The position numbers and the translations under genes were made by a program. Below are positions 39,603-48,012 of a DNA stretch of 64,000 nt, in pieces; the stretch's first letter is position 1; each line of letters begins with the position of its first letter. Under the pieces are notes generated by a model. It worked only from the letters and a program-made list of their open reading frames with translations, did no database searches and had not been told where the DNA came from. Source of the stretch: Cryobacterium sp. Y29 (GTDB lineage: Bacteria; Actinomycetota; Actinomycetes; Actinomycetales; Microbacteriaceae); contig NZ_PJJN01000029.1 in the NCBI RefSeq assembly GCF_002929825.1, positions 121,847 through 185,846 on the forward strand. The letters run 5' to 3'.

Positions 39603-41036
39603 ATGAAGACTTTGATCAAGAACGGCATCGTGGTCAACGCCACGGGCCGAGGGCTCGCCGATGTGCTGATCGACGGTGAGAAAATCGTCGCGGTGCTCGC
39701 GCCCGGCGCGAACCTGCTCGGCTTCGATCTGGCGGGCAATGTCGACCTCGTCATCGACGCCGGCGGCAAGTACGTCATTCCCGGGGGCATCGACGCCCAC
39801 ACCCACATGGAGATGCCGTTCGGCGGCACCCAGGCCAGCGACACCTTTGAAACCGGCACACGCGCCGCCGCCTGGGGCGGTACCACGAGCATCGTCGACT
39901 TCGTCGTGCAGTACGCCGGCGAGAACGTACTCGATCAGTACCAGAAATGGCAGGAGAAGGCCTCCGGCCAGTGTGCCATCGACTATGGTTTTCACCAGAT
40001 TCTCTCCGACGTGCAGGACAGCTCCCTCACCGCTATGGACGAACTCGTGAACGAGGGCGTCTCGAGCTTCAAACTGTTCATGGCCTACAAGGGAGTGTTC
40101 CTCAGCGACGATGGCCAGATCGTCAAGGCCATGCAGCGGGCCGCCCAGAACGGCAGCATGATCATGATGCACGCCGAGAACGGCAGCGTCATCGACCTGC
40201 TCGTGCAGCAGGCGGTCGCTGCCGGCAATACGAGTCCGCTCTACCACGGGCTCACCCGACCCTGGCAGGCCGAGGAAGAAGCCACGCACCGGGCGATCAT
40301 GCTCGCCGACCTCACCGGAGCACCCCTGTATATAGTGCACGTCTCAGCCAAGCAGGCCGTGGCCCAAATCGCGTCGGCCAGGGACAACGGTCAGAACGTG
40401 TTCGGCGAGACCTGCCCGCAGTACCTCTACCTCTCGCTCGAGGACAACCTGGGTGCCGAGAGCGACGAGTGGGGCCGTTTCGAGGGCGCCAAGTGGGTCT
40501 GCTCCACACCGCTGCGCGCCAAGGCCGAGGGGCACCAGCACCACATGTGGCAGAGCCTGCGCACCAACGATATCCAGATGGTCTCCACCGACCACTGCCC
40601 GTTTTGTATGAAGGGTCAGAAAGACCTGGGACTGACCGACTTCTCCAAGATTCCCAACGGCATCGGCTCGGTCGAACACCGCATGGACCTCCTGTACCAG
40701 GGCGTCGTCGATGGCAAGATCTCGCTCGAACGCTGGGTCGAGGTGTGCTCAACCACCCCGGCGCGCATGTTCGGCATGTACGGCCAGAAGGGTGTCATCG
40801 CGCCCGGCGCCGACGGCGACGTGGTGATCTACGACCCGAACGGGCACACGTCCATCGGTGTGGAAAAGACACACCACATGAACATGGACTATTCGGCCTG
40901 GGAGGGCTACGAGATCGACGGCCACGTCGACACCGTGATCTCCCGAGGCAAGGTCATCATCAACGATTCCGCCTACCTCGGTACCAAGGGTGACGGTCGC
41001 TATATCAAGCGCGGCCTGAGCCAGTATTTGATCTAG
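39603..41036 (+). CDS. Dihydropyrimidinase (D-hydantoinase)
   Basis: A 477-residue cyclic amidohydrolase. Metal ligands are His66 and His68 (GGIDAHTHMEMPFGG), the carbamylated Lys157 (GVSSFKLFMAYKG), and later His residues (MMHAENG, YIVHVSAKQA, VSTDHCPF). The CSTPLRAKAEG and SVEHRMDLLYQG regions match dihydropyrimidinase. It opens dihydrouracil or dihydrothymine to the N-carbamoyl beta-amino acid, the substrate of the preceding gene product. It is second in the operon, followed after 25 bases by the F420-dependent LLM gene. Confidence 0.94.
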   Translation: MKTLIKNGIVVNATGRGLADVLIDGEKIVAVLAPGANLLGFDLAGNVDLVIDAGGKYVIPGGIDAHTHMEMPFGGTQASDTFETGTRAAAWGGTTSIVDFVVQYAGENVLDQYQKWQEKASGQCAIDYGFHQILSDVQDSSLTAMDELVNEGVSSFKLFMAYKGVFLSDDGQIVKAMQRAAQNGSMIMMHAENGSVIDLLVQQAVAAGNTSPLYHGLTRPWQAEEEATHRAIMLADLTGAPLYIVHVSAKQAVAQIASARDNGQNVFGETCPQYLYLSLEDNLGAESDEWGRFEGAKWVCSTPLRAKAEGHQHHMWQSLRTNDIQMVSTDHCPFCMKGQKDLGLTDFSKIPNGIGSVEHRMDLLYQGVVDGKISLERWVEVCSTTPARMFGMYGQKGVIAPGADGDVVIYDPNGHTSIGVEKTHHMNMDYSAWEGYEIDGHVDTVISRGKVIINDSAYLGTKGDGRYIKRGLSQYLI

Positions 41037-41061
41037 TGACAGTCTGATCTGAGGCGATGAC

Positions 41062-42078
41062 ATGGATTTTGGAGCAGTGCTACAGACCAACCCGCCGTCG
41101 GCGCGCACCGTGCAACTGGCCAAACTGGCCGAGGCACACGGCTTCAGCCACGTCTGGACCTTCGACTCGCACCTGCTCTGGCAGGAACCCTATGTGATCT
41201 ACAGCCGTATCCTGGCCGAGACCAGCAGGATCATCGTCGGTCCCATGGTCACCAACCCGGCCACGCGCGACTGGACGGTGACGGCGTCGACCTATGCAAC
41301 CCTCAACGAGATGTACGGAAACCGCACCATCTGCGGCATCGGCCGCGGAGACTCGGCCGTGCGCACCACCAATGGCACCCCGACCACACTGAAGACCCTG
41401 CGCGAGTCGATCCACGTCATTCGGGAGCTCGCCAACTCCCGCCCGGTCGAATACAACGGCGCCACGGTGCAGTTTCCGTGGAGCCGCGGCTCCAGCCTCG
41501 ACGTGTGGGTCGCCGCTTACGGTCCGCTCGCGCTCAAGCTCGCCGGAGAGGTCGGCGACGGCTTCATCCTGCAGATGGCCGACCTCGATGTCGCCGAGTG
41601 GATGATAGCGAGCGTGCGCACCGCCGCCTCCAATGCCGGCCGGGACCCCCTGTCGATCAAGTTCTGCGTCGCCGCCCCCGCCTACATCGGAGAGGACTGG
41701 GAGCACATGCGCAACCAGTGCCGCTGGTTCGGCGGCATGGTCGGCAACCATGTGGCCGACATCGTGGCCAAGTACGGCGCCGATTCGACCGTGCCGAAGG
41801 CGCTCACCGACTACATCAAGGACCGTGAGGGCTACGACTACAACGAGCATGGCAAGGCCGGCAATGAGCACGCCGCTTTCGTGCCGGACGAGATCGTCGA
41901 CCGGTTCTGCCTACTCGGCACCGCAAAAAACCACATCGAGAAGCTCGAGGCGCTCAAAGAACTCGGTGTCGACCAGTTTGCCGGGTACCTGCAGCACGAC
42001 AATAAAGAAGAAACGATGCGCGTCTACGGTGAAACCGTGATTCCGGGCCTGACCGACACCATTACGGCCAGAAAATAG
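41062..42078 (+). CDS. F420-dependent LLM-class oxidoreductase of the TIGR03842 (CPS_4459) family
   Basis: A 338-residue luciferase-like TIM barrel starting MDFGAVLQTNPPSARTVQLA. Landmarks are GFSHVWTFDSHLLWQEPYV, IVGPMVTNPATRDWTV, GNRTICGIGRGDSAVRT and LDVWVAAYGPLALKLAGEV. The TIGR03842 family has been noted next to dihydropyrimidinase-type genes, as here; its reaction is unknown. Because no dihydropyrimidine dehydrogenase gene is in the operon, this enzyme could perform the uracil/dihydrouracil redox step with F420H2. That is inference. Another idea is reduction or oxidation of a semialdehyde or a modified base. F420 synthesis genes lie only 8 kb away. Confidence 0.9.
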   Translation: MDFGAVLQTNPPSARTVQLAKLAEAHGFSHVWTFDSHLLWQEPYVIYSRILAETSRIIVGPMVTNPATRDWTVTASTYATLNEMYGNRTICGIGRGDSAVRTTNGTPTTLKTLRESIHVIRELANSRPVEYNGATVQFPWSRGSSLDVWVAAYGPLALKLAGEVGDGFILQMADLDVAEWMIASVRTAASNAGRDPLSIKFCVAAPAYIGEDWEHMRNQCRWFGGMVGNHVADIVAKYGADSTVPKALTDYIKDREGYDYNEHGKAGNEHAAFVPDEIVDRFCLLGTAKNHIEKLEALKELGVDQFAGYLQHDNKEETMRVYGETVIPGLTDTITARK

Positions 42079-42121
42079 CATTCTTCATCTCCACCACCAA
42101 TACAGAAAGCCAGCGATATAC

Positions 42122-43444
42122 GTGACTGACACCAGCACCAAAAGCCTCAATGCGCACACCAGCGAACTCGACCGCGCGCACGTTTTCCACTCCTGGTCGG
42201 CGCAGGCGGCGCTGAAGCCGCTCGTCATCGCCGGTGGGCTCGGCTGCCGAGTCTGGGATCACGACGGACGAACGTATCTCGATTTCTCCAGTCAGCTGGT
42301 GAACGTGAATATCGGCCACCAGCATCCGGCTGTCGTGAAAGCCATCACCGAGCAGGCCGCCCTGCTGACGACCATCGCGCCGTCCACCGCCAATCTCACC
42401 CGCGGCGAAGCGGCCCGGCGCATCACCGACCGCGCCCCGGCCGGGTTCAACAAAGTCTTCTTCACCAGCGGCGGAGCGGATGCCAATGAGAACGCCATAC
42501 GCATGGCCCGCCTCCACACCGGCCGCGACAAGGTGCTCTCGCTCTACAGGTCTTACCACGGCAACACCGGAGCAGCCATCGTCGCCACCGGCGACTGGCG
42601 CCGCGTTCGCAACGAGTATTCGCGCGGCCACGTGCACTTCTTCGGCCCGTTCCTCTATCGCAGCGAATTCTGGGCGACCAGCGAGGCCGAGGAGTGCGCG
42701 CGCGCCCTGCACCACCTCGAACGCGTCATCCAGAGCGAGGGCGTCGCCTCGATCGCCGCCATTCTGCTCGAGTCCATTCCCGGCACCGCCGGCATCATGA
42801 TGCCGCCGGCCGGCTACCTGCCCGGCGTACGCGCGCTCTGCGACAAATTCGGCATCATGCTCATCCTCGACGAGGTCATGTGCGGCTTCGGTCGCACCGG
42901 CCACTGGTTCGCCTTCCAGGCCTACGACGTCGTACCCGACCTGATCACCTTCGCGAAGGGCGTCAACTCCGGTTACGTACCCACCGGTGGTGTGATCATC
43001 TCCGATGCCATCGCGGCCACCTTCGACGAGACGGTCTTTCCCGGCGGACTCACCTACAGCGGGCATCCGCTCGCCATGGCGTCGATCGTCGGCGCGCTCG
43101 ACGCGATGGAGGCCGAGGGCATCGTCGAGAACGCCGCCCGCATCGGCCGCGACGTGCTCGAGCCGGGCCTGAAGGCGCTGCAGGCAAAACACCCGATTAT
43201 CGGCGAAGTGCGCGGTGTCGGCGTCTTCTGGGCGCTCGAACTCGTGGCCGACCCGGCGACCCGCGAGCCGGTGAGCGCCGCCGTCATGACCCGGGTGAAG
43301 GGCGAACTGCTCGGCCGCGGCCTGCTGCCGTTCCTCGTGGAGAACCGCATCCACGTTGTGCCGCCCTGCGTCGTCACTGACGCTGACGTTGCCGAGGCGC
43401 TCGCCATTTACGACGAGGTGCTCAGCCTCGACCTGCTTTCCTAA
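42122..43444 (+). CDS. Class III PLP aminotransferase, probable beta-alanine aminotransferase
   Basis: A 440-residue class III (omega) aminotransferase with GTG start 42122. Motifs are LDFSSQLVNVNIGHQHP, FFTSGGADANENAIRMAR, SYHGNTGAA, ILDEVMCGFGRTG and the PLP Lys279 in ITFAKGVNSGYVPTGG. Such enzymes move the amino group of beta-alanine or 3-aminoisobutyrate to pyruvate or 2-oxoglutarate. In this operon it would turn the beta-alanine released by the ureidopropionase into malonate semialdehyde, the substrate of the next gene product. The gap to that gene is 23 bases. Confidence 0.92.
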   Translation: MTDTSTKSLNAHTSELDRAHVFHSWSAQAALKPLVIAGGLGCRVWDHDGRTYLDFSSQLVNVNIGHQHPAVVKAITEQAALLTTIAPSTANLTRGEAARRITDRAPAGFNKVFFTSGGADANENAIRMARLHTGRDKVLSLYRSYHGNTGAAIVATGDWRRVRNEYSRGHVHFFGPFLYRSEFWATSEAEECARALHHLERVIQSEGVASIAAILLESIPGTAGIMMPPAGYLPGVRALCDKFGIMLILDEVMCGFGRTGHWFAFQAYDVVPDLITFAKGVNSGYVPTGGVIISDAIAATFDETVFPGGLTYSGHPLAMASIVGALDAMEAEGIVENAARIGRDVLEPGLKALQAKHPIIGEVRGVGVFWALELVADPATREPVSAAVMTRVKGELLGRGLLPFLVENRIHVVPPCVVTDADVAEALAIYDEVLSLDLLS

Positions 43445-43467
43445 CCGATCCACGGAAAGGCTCAACC

Positions 43468-44967
43468 ATGACCGACGTCCCCACCATTTCGCACTACATC
43501 AACGGCGCAGCAGCCGTCGGTACCTCTTCGCGCACCGCGCCGGTGTTCAACCCGGCCACCGGCACAGTCGCCAAGAACGTGTTGCTTGCGAGCACTCGCG
43601 ACCTCGACGCCGCCGTCGCGGTCGCCCAGGCGGCCTACCCGGCCTGGCGCGATATGAGCCAGGCCCGACGCCAGAGCATCATGTACAACTTTCGTGAGCT
43701 GCTCAATGCGCGCAAGGGTGACCTGGCCGACATCCTCACCGCCGAACACGGCAAGGTGACCTCCGACGCGCTCGGTGAGATCATTCGCGGGCTCGAGGTC
43801 GTCGAATTCGCGCTCGGCATGCCGCACCTGTCCAAGGGCGAGTATTCCGAGAACGTCTCGACCGGCGTCGACGTCTACACACTGCGCCAGCCGCTCGGCG
43901 TTGTGGGCATAATCAGCCCGTTCAACTTTCCGGCGATGGTGCCGCTCTGGTATTTTCCGATCGCCATCGCGGCCGGCAACACCGTCGTGCTCAAGCCGAG
44001 CGAAAAAGACCCATCCGCGTCGAACTGGCTCGCCGAGCTGTTCACCGAAGCCGGGTTGCCCAAGGGAGTGCTCAACGTCGTGCACGGTGACAAGGAAGCT
44101 GTCGACGCGCTGCTCGTGCACCCCGACGTGCAGGCGATCTCCTTCGTTGGCTCGACGCCCATTGCCCGCTATATCTACGAGACGGCGGCCAAGCACGGCA
44201 AGCGTGTGCAGTCCCTCGGCGGCGCGAAGAACCACATGCTCGTGCTGCCAGACGCAGACCTCGACCTCACTGCGGATGCCGCCGTCAACGCCGGTTTCGG
44301 ATCCGCTGGTGAGCGCTGCATGGCCATCAGCGTGATCGTGGCGGTCGAGCCAGTCGCCGACGACCTCATCGCGAAGATCGCCGAACGGGTCAAGGACCTC
44401 ACGGTCGGAGACGGCACCCGCGGCTGCGACATGGGCCCGCTGATCACGAAGGTGCACCGCGACAAAGTTGCCGGGTACATCGACATCGCCCAGAATGACG
44501 GAGCTGACGTCGTCATCGACGGTCGGGATATCACAGTTAACGGTGACCCCAACGGTTTCTGGCTTGGCCCGACCCTGTTCGACAAGGTCAGCGTCGACTC
44601 GGCCGTCTACCTCGACGAGATCTTCGGACCCGTGCTGTCGATCGTGCGCGTGGCGACCTACCAGGAGGGCCTCGACCTCATCAACGCCAGCCAGTACGGA
44701 AACGGCACCGCGATCTTCACCAACGACGGCGGCGCCGCTCGCCGGTTTCAGAACGAGGTGCAGGTGGGCATGATCGGCATCAACGTGCCCATTCCCGTGC
44801 CGGTCGCGTACCACTCCTTCGGAGGCTGGAAGAACTCGCTGTTCGGTGACGCCAAGGCTTACGGCCCCGCCGGGGTCAACTTCTTCACGCGCGAGAAGGC
44901 CGTGACGAGCCGTTGGCTCGACCCGAGCCACGGCGGTATCAACCTGGGCTTCCCTCAGAACCAGTAA
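43468..44967 (+). CDS. mmsA: CoA-acylating (methyl)malonate-semialdehyde dehydrogenase
   Basis: A 499-residue aldehyde dehydrogenase. The SHYINGAAAVGTSSRTAPVF start, GIISPFNFPAMVPLWYFP, LKPSEKDPSAS and the active-site Cys284 in GSAGERCMAISV define the MmsA/IolA branch, which lacks the usual general-base Glu and uses CoA. It converts malonate semialdehyde to acetyl-CoA and methylmalonate semialdehyde to propionyl-CoA with NAD+. GAAAGG precedes the ATG. It ends the operon, and its stop is 16 bases from the convergent LysR gene, with no terminator seen. Confidence 0.94.
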   Translation: MTDVPTISHYINGAAAVGTSSRTAPVFNPATGTVAKNVLLASTRDLDAAVAVAQAAYPAWRDMSQARRQSIMYNFRELLNARKGDLADILTAEHGKVTSDALGEIIRGLEVVEFALGMPHLSKGEYSENVSTGVDVYTLRQPLGVVGIISPFNFPAMVPLWYFPIAIAAGNTVVLKPSEKDPSASNWLAELFTEAGLPKGVLNVVHGDKEAVDALLVHPDVQAISFVGSTPIARYIYETAAKHGKRVQSLGGAKNHMLVLPDADLDLTADAAVNAGFGSAGERCMAISVIVAVEPVADDLIAKIAERVKDLTVGDGTRGCDMGPLITKVHRDKVAGYIDIAQNDGADVVIDGRDITVNGDPNGFWLGPTLFDKVSVDSAVYLDEIFGPVLSIVRVATYQEGLDLINASQYGNGTAIFTNDGGAARRFQNEVQVGMIGINVPIPVPVAYHSFGGWKNSLFGDAKAYGPAGVNFFTREKAVTSRWLDPSHGGINLGFPQNQ

Positions 44968-44983
44968 CGCCGAGGTAGCCGAC

Positions 44984-45898
44984 CTATTTCACCGTGTGAG
45001 AATGTTGCACCTGCAACGCTTGGGCTCGAAGGGCGTCAAGTACGGTGCGCACCGCTAAGCGCTCCGCTCGGTCGGGGCGCATGAGCGCCACGATCTGGCG
45101 CTGGGATTCGATGCCCCGCAGGGGCTTCAACACGAGTCGACCGGGCTGGCCCCCGCTGGAGGTGTAGCGCGGCACGAGGGCGATGCCGAGCCCGGCAATC
45201 ACAAACGACTCGATCAAGGCGAGGTCGGCGAAGCGTTGCGCCATCGACAAGTGAGCGCCGGCTTCCTGCTCGATCGCGTGCAGAATACGCTCGAACGGGT
45301 AACCGTCGCTTACCCCGATCCAGGTCTCCCCGATCAGGTCGCTCGGGCGTACCCAGGCGCGATCAGCAAGCGGATGCCCCACCGGCAGTCCCACATCCAG
45401 CGGCTCGGTCATCAGTGGAACGACCGTGAGGCCCCGGCCGGCCCAGGACAGCTGCCCGCTCATCGAGTGGGCCAGCACAATGTCATATTCGGCGGTGAGG
45501 GCGGGAAAGTCGCTCAGTTCGGGGTCTTCGTCGGCGCAGTTGAGTACGAGCCCGGGCCCCAGGTTTTTAATGACACCGGGCAACAGCATCTGACCGGCCG
45601 TTGGAAAGGTGACGAGGCTCACTTCGCCGGTGGCGTTGTTGCGAAATTCGTCCCAGAGCGCGGTTGCTTTCGCGAGCGACACCGCGACATCCGTTGCACT
45701 GCGCGCCAGGGCGCGGCCAGCATCGGTGAGTACGAGGCCACGCCCGTGCCGCTGGGTGAGCGGCAGGCCAGCTTCGCGCTCGAGCACCTTGAGTTGCTGG
45801 GAGACGGCCGAGGGTGTGCGGTGCGTGGCGAGGGCGACGGCCGTGATGCTGCCGCGGTCGGCGAGTTCACGGAGCAGTTCGAGTCGCTGCACGTCCAT
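44984..45898 (-). CDS. LysR-family transcriptional regulator
   Basis: A 304-residue LysR protein. The winged helix at residues 1-60 reads LELLRELADRGSITAVALAT, HRTPSAVSQQLKVLEREAGLP, and is followed by the linker helix and a type II binding-protein effector domain (EVSLVTFPTAGQMLLPGVI, GLGIALVPRYTS). LysR proteins usually act on a divergent gene; here that is a 39-residue membrane protein. It could instead act on the upstream pyrimidine operon it converges with. No clear T-N11-A box stands out in the 132-bp gap. Confidence 0.9.
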   Translation of the reverse strand: MDVQRLELLRELADRGSITAVALATHRTPSAVSQQLKVLEREAGLPLTQRHGRGLVLTDAGRALARSATDVAVSLAKATALWDEFRNNATGEVSLVTFPTAGQMLLPGVIKNLGPGLVLNCADEDPELSDFPALTAEYDIVLAHSMSGQLSWAGRGLTVVPLMTEPLDVGLPVGHPLADRAWVRPSDLIGETWIGVSDGYPFERILHAIEQEAGAHLSMAQRFADLALIESFVIAGLGIALVPRYTSSGGQPGRLVLKPLRGIESQRQIVALMRPDRAERLAVRTVLDALRAQALQVQHSHTVK

Positions 45899-46030
45899 GT
45901 AGCTAGTCTAAATAATTCATGCAGAAAAAAGCGATTGTGCTGCACGGTCAGGGGTGGTCGAATAAGAGAGTCTTACACGAGCAGTGTCGCCTCCGTGCCG
46001 GGCCAGTCCACTTCTTGTGAAAGGCACCTC

Positions 46031-46150
46031 GTGTTCATTCTTACCGCCATCGTGCTCGTTGCCGTTGTTTCAATCATTGCCCTCGTCGTCGAGGTACACC
46101 GCGATGGCTACCGCCAGGTCGAGCGTCGCAACCTCGTTCGCATCTTCTAG
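46031..46150 (+). CDS. Small single-pass membrane protein (39 aa)
   Basis: A short gene beginning at GTG 46031, with GAAAGG seven bases upstream. Residues 2-23 are a hydrophobic helix (FILTAIVLVAVVSIIALVVE), followed by a charged tail HRDGYRQVERRNLVRIF. The good ribosome-binding site, the clean membrane helix plus basic tail, and the position in the gap between LysR and IclR genes favour a real gene. I recall similar short proteins in related actinobacteria, without known function. It may be regulated by the adjacent divergent LysR protein. Confidence 0.55.
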   Translation: MFILTAIVLVAVVSIIALVVEVHRDGYRQVERRNLVRIF

Positions 46151-46210
46151 CAGAAGCCTCCGGCATCGAGGCCTGGCCCCTCGGCTGTACCCCGTCACGG
46201 GGCGGGAGTT

Positions 46211-46993
46211 CTACCCGCGCACGGCCGAGTCGTAGCCCAAGCGACGACTCGCCTCGATCGACGCCCGGGCCACAAGCGGGCCGAGTCGGTCGACGTCGTC
46301 GGGCGTGACCCTCTGGGTGGGAAAGCCCAGGCCGATAGCCCCGGCTAGCTCGCCCATGTGTGTAAAGACGGGTGCGCTGATGGAGCCCACGCCGGGGTTG
46401 CGCTCGCCGAAGGCGGCGTAGTAGCCCTGTGCGCGCGCGCTCGTGACCTGGGCATCGAGGAGTGCCAAATCGGTTGGCGTGGAACCCGTGAATGCCTCGA
46501 GATCAGACCTCTCGATGGCGGCGCGGGCGTCCGGATCGAAGGCGAGAAATATTTTTCCAGGAGCGCCGGCGTGCAGCGGCATGACCATGCCGACCATGAA
46601 CGGCCGGATCACCACATGCCGCGTCTCGGCTACGGCCACGATGGTGCGGAAGGCACCGTCGCGAACGTAGAAGCATGCCGTCTCGCCGGTCTCGTCGCGC
46701 AGGTCCTGCAGCACCGGCTTCACGAGCTGCACTGCGTCGAGGCCGAGCGTGCCGGGCGCAGCCCAGCGCACCACTGCGATTCCAATGCGGTACCGATCCT
46801 GATCGCGATCAAGTAGTCCCTCATGCACCATGTCCTGCACGAGGCGCTGGCAGGTGCTCGATGGCAGGCCGGTTTTCTTGATCACCTGCTGCAGGGTGAG
46901 TTCGGGGGCATCCACCCGGAAACAGTTGAGAATCTCGGTGATTTTGTGCAGCACCAGCGTGGGTGACCGACGATTCACCTGCTCCGTTGACAC
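46211..46993 (-). CDS. IclR-family transcriptional regulator
   Basis: A 260-residue regulator with an N-terminal winged helix (LTLQQVIKKTGLPSSTCQRLV, residues ~32-52) and a GAF-like effector domain (VMPLHAGAPGKIFLAF, GYYAAFGERNPGVGSISAPV, with the usual terminal IGLGFPTQR). It is divergent from the maleate isomerase operon. Two similar 15-bp imperfect palindromes at 47089-47123 overlap that operon's promoter and are likely its binding sites. Ligands of this family are often aromatic or dicarboxylic acids. Confidence 0.92.
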   Translation of the reverse strand: MSTEQVNRRSPTLVLHKITEILNCFRVDAPELTLQQVIKKTGLPSSTCQRLVQDMVHEGLLDRDQDRYRIGIAVVRWAAPGTLGLDAVQLVKPVLQDLRDETGETACFYVRDGAFRTIVAVAETRHVVIRPFMVGMVMPLHAGAPGKIFLAFDPDARAAIERSDLEAFTGSTPTDLALLDAQVTSARAQGYYAAFGERNPGVGSISAPVFTHMGELAGAIGLGFPTQRVTPDDVDRLGPLVARASIEASRRLGYDSAVRG

Positions 46994-47070
46994 GATTGTT
47001 GCTCCTACTTAGCTGCTCTAGGCATCGACTCCAGAATAGGGCCGTGCCGGCTCCGACGGTTTGCAGCGCC

Positions 47071-47099
47071 TTGACAGAATCAAACGTAACCCACATGAT
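47071..47099 (+). promoter_or_regulatory. Promoter of the maleate isomerase operon
   Basis: TTGACA and CATGAT are separated by 17 bases. The -10 lies inside the first candidate IclR site. Confidence 0.55.
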
Positions 47100-47123
47100 G
47101 GGACTGCGACCTATCTGATGGGT
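47089..47123. promoter_or_regulatory. Two IclR-type operator candidates
   Basis: ACCCACATGATGGGA (47089-47103) and ACCTATCTGATGGGT (47109-47123) are imperfect palindromes spaced 20 bp centre to centre, on the same face of the helix. They cover the -10 and the start region of transcription. Confidence 0.5.
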
Positions 47124-47172
47124 TGCAACTTCAGCTCAGCTCAGCCCAGCACACAACGACGTGGAGACAGCA

Positions 47173-48003
47173 ATGACACAGTCCAACCTCACAACGGACC
47201 CCATGATGACTGCGAGCCGGCTCGGCTCCTCGCGAATCGGCCTGATCGTCCCGAGTTCCAACACGACCATGGAGACTGAGCTGCCGGAGCTCTTTCGCCG
47301 TCAGACCGCGGCAACCGGCCACACCTACACCTTTCACTCCGCCCGTGCCGCACTGAAAAACGTGACGACGGAGGAATTGCTCGCTATGGCCGCGAAGGCT
47401 GCTGACTGCGCCACGGCCGTCTCCGACGCCGACGTGGACGCGATCGCGTATGCCTGCCTCGTGGCCGTCATGGCGCAGGGCCCCGGCGCGCACGAGCCGG
47501 CCGAGAACGTTATCCGCCAGGCGGCCCTGGACAACGGTCACCCGGCCGAGGTGACGAGTAGTGCCGGCGCTCTCGTGCGCACCCTGCAGCAGCTCGGCGC
47601 CCGCCGCGTGGTGATGGTCGCCCCGTACATGGAACCGCTCACCCAAATGGTGAGCGACTACATCGAGGGAGCGGGTATCGAGGTGCTCGACACTGTGAGC
47701 CTGGGCGTGGACGACAACCTGGCCGTGGGTTGTCTCAATCCGCTCAATCTGCCCGAGTTCGCGCGCAACTTGAAGCATGAGGGAGCCGACGTTATCGTGC
47801 TCTCAGCCTGCGTACAGATGCCCTCGCTTCCCGCCGTGCAGGCCGTCGAAGACGAGCTGGGTCTACCCGTGATCACCGCGGCGACCGCGACCACCTGGGA
47901 AATCCTCCAACTGCTCGGCCACACCCCGGCGATCCCGAACGCCGGCGGGCTGCTGGCTGGCACCCTCGCATCCCTGGTTCGTCGCGTTCGCACCGACGCG
48001 TAG
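47173..48003 (+). CDS. Maleate cis-trans isomerase-like protein (Asp/Glu racemase superfamily)
   Basis: A 276-residue protein; ATG 47173 has GGAG six bases upstream. The motifs VPSSNTTMETELP (residues 26-38), the nucleophile-region Cys95 (IAYACLVAVM) and the second Cys213 (LSACVQMPS) match maleate isomerase, which adds a cysteine to maleate to allow rotation to fumarate. Arylmalonate decarboxylase and related racemases are the main alternatives. It starts an operon with a dicarboxylate-type carrier, an M20 deacylase and an MHS transporter. No nicotinate-degradation genes, the usual partners of maleate isomerase, are seen. Confidence 0.82.
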   Translation: MTQSNLTTDPMMTASRLGSSRIGLIVPSSNTTMETELPELFRRQTAATGHTYTFHSARAALKNVTTEELLAMAAKAADCATAVSDADVDAIAYACLVAVMAQGPGAHEPAENVIRQAALDNGHPAEVTSSAGALVRTLQQLGARRVVMVAPYMEPLTQMVSDYIEGAGIEVLDTVSLGVDDNLAVGCLNPLNLPEFARNLKHEGADVIVLSACVQMPSLPAVQAVEDELGLPVITAATATTWEILQLLGHTPAIPNAGGLLAGTLASLVRRVRTDA

Positions 48004-48012
48004 GGCAGGGCC

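Noticed and set aside
38688-40340. A 550-codon open frame on the minus strand
   Set aside because: It is antisense to ureidopropionase and dihydropyrimidinase genes with clear motifs. Long antisense frames are usual in GC-rich DNA. Similar cases rejected: 30146-31459, 42062-43465, 43462-44931 and 57974-59875 on the minus strand.
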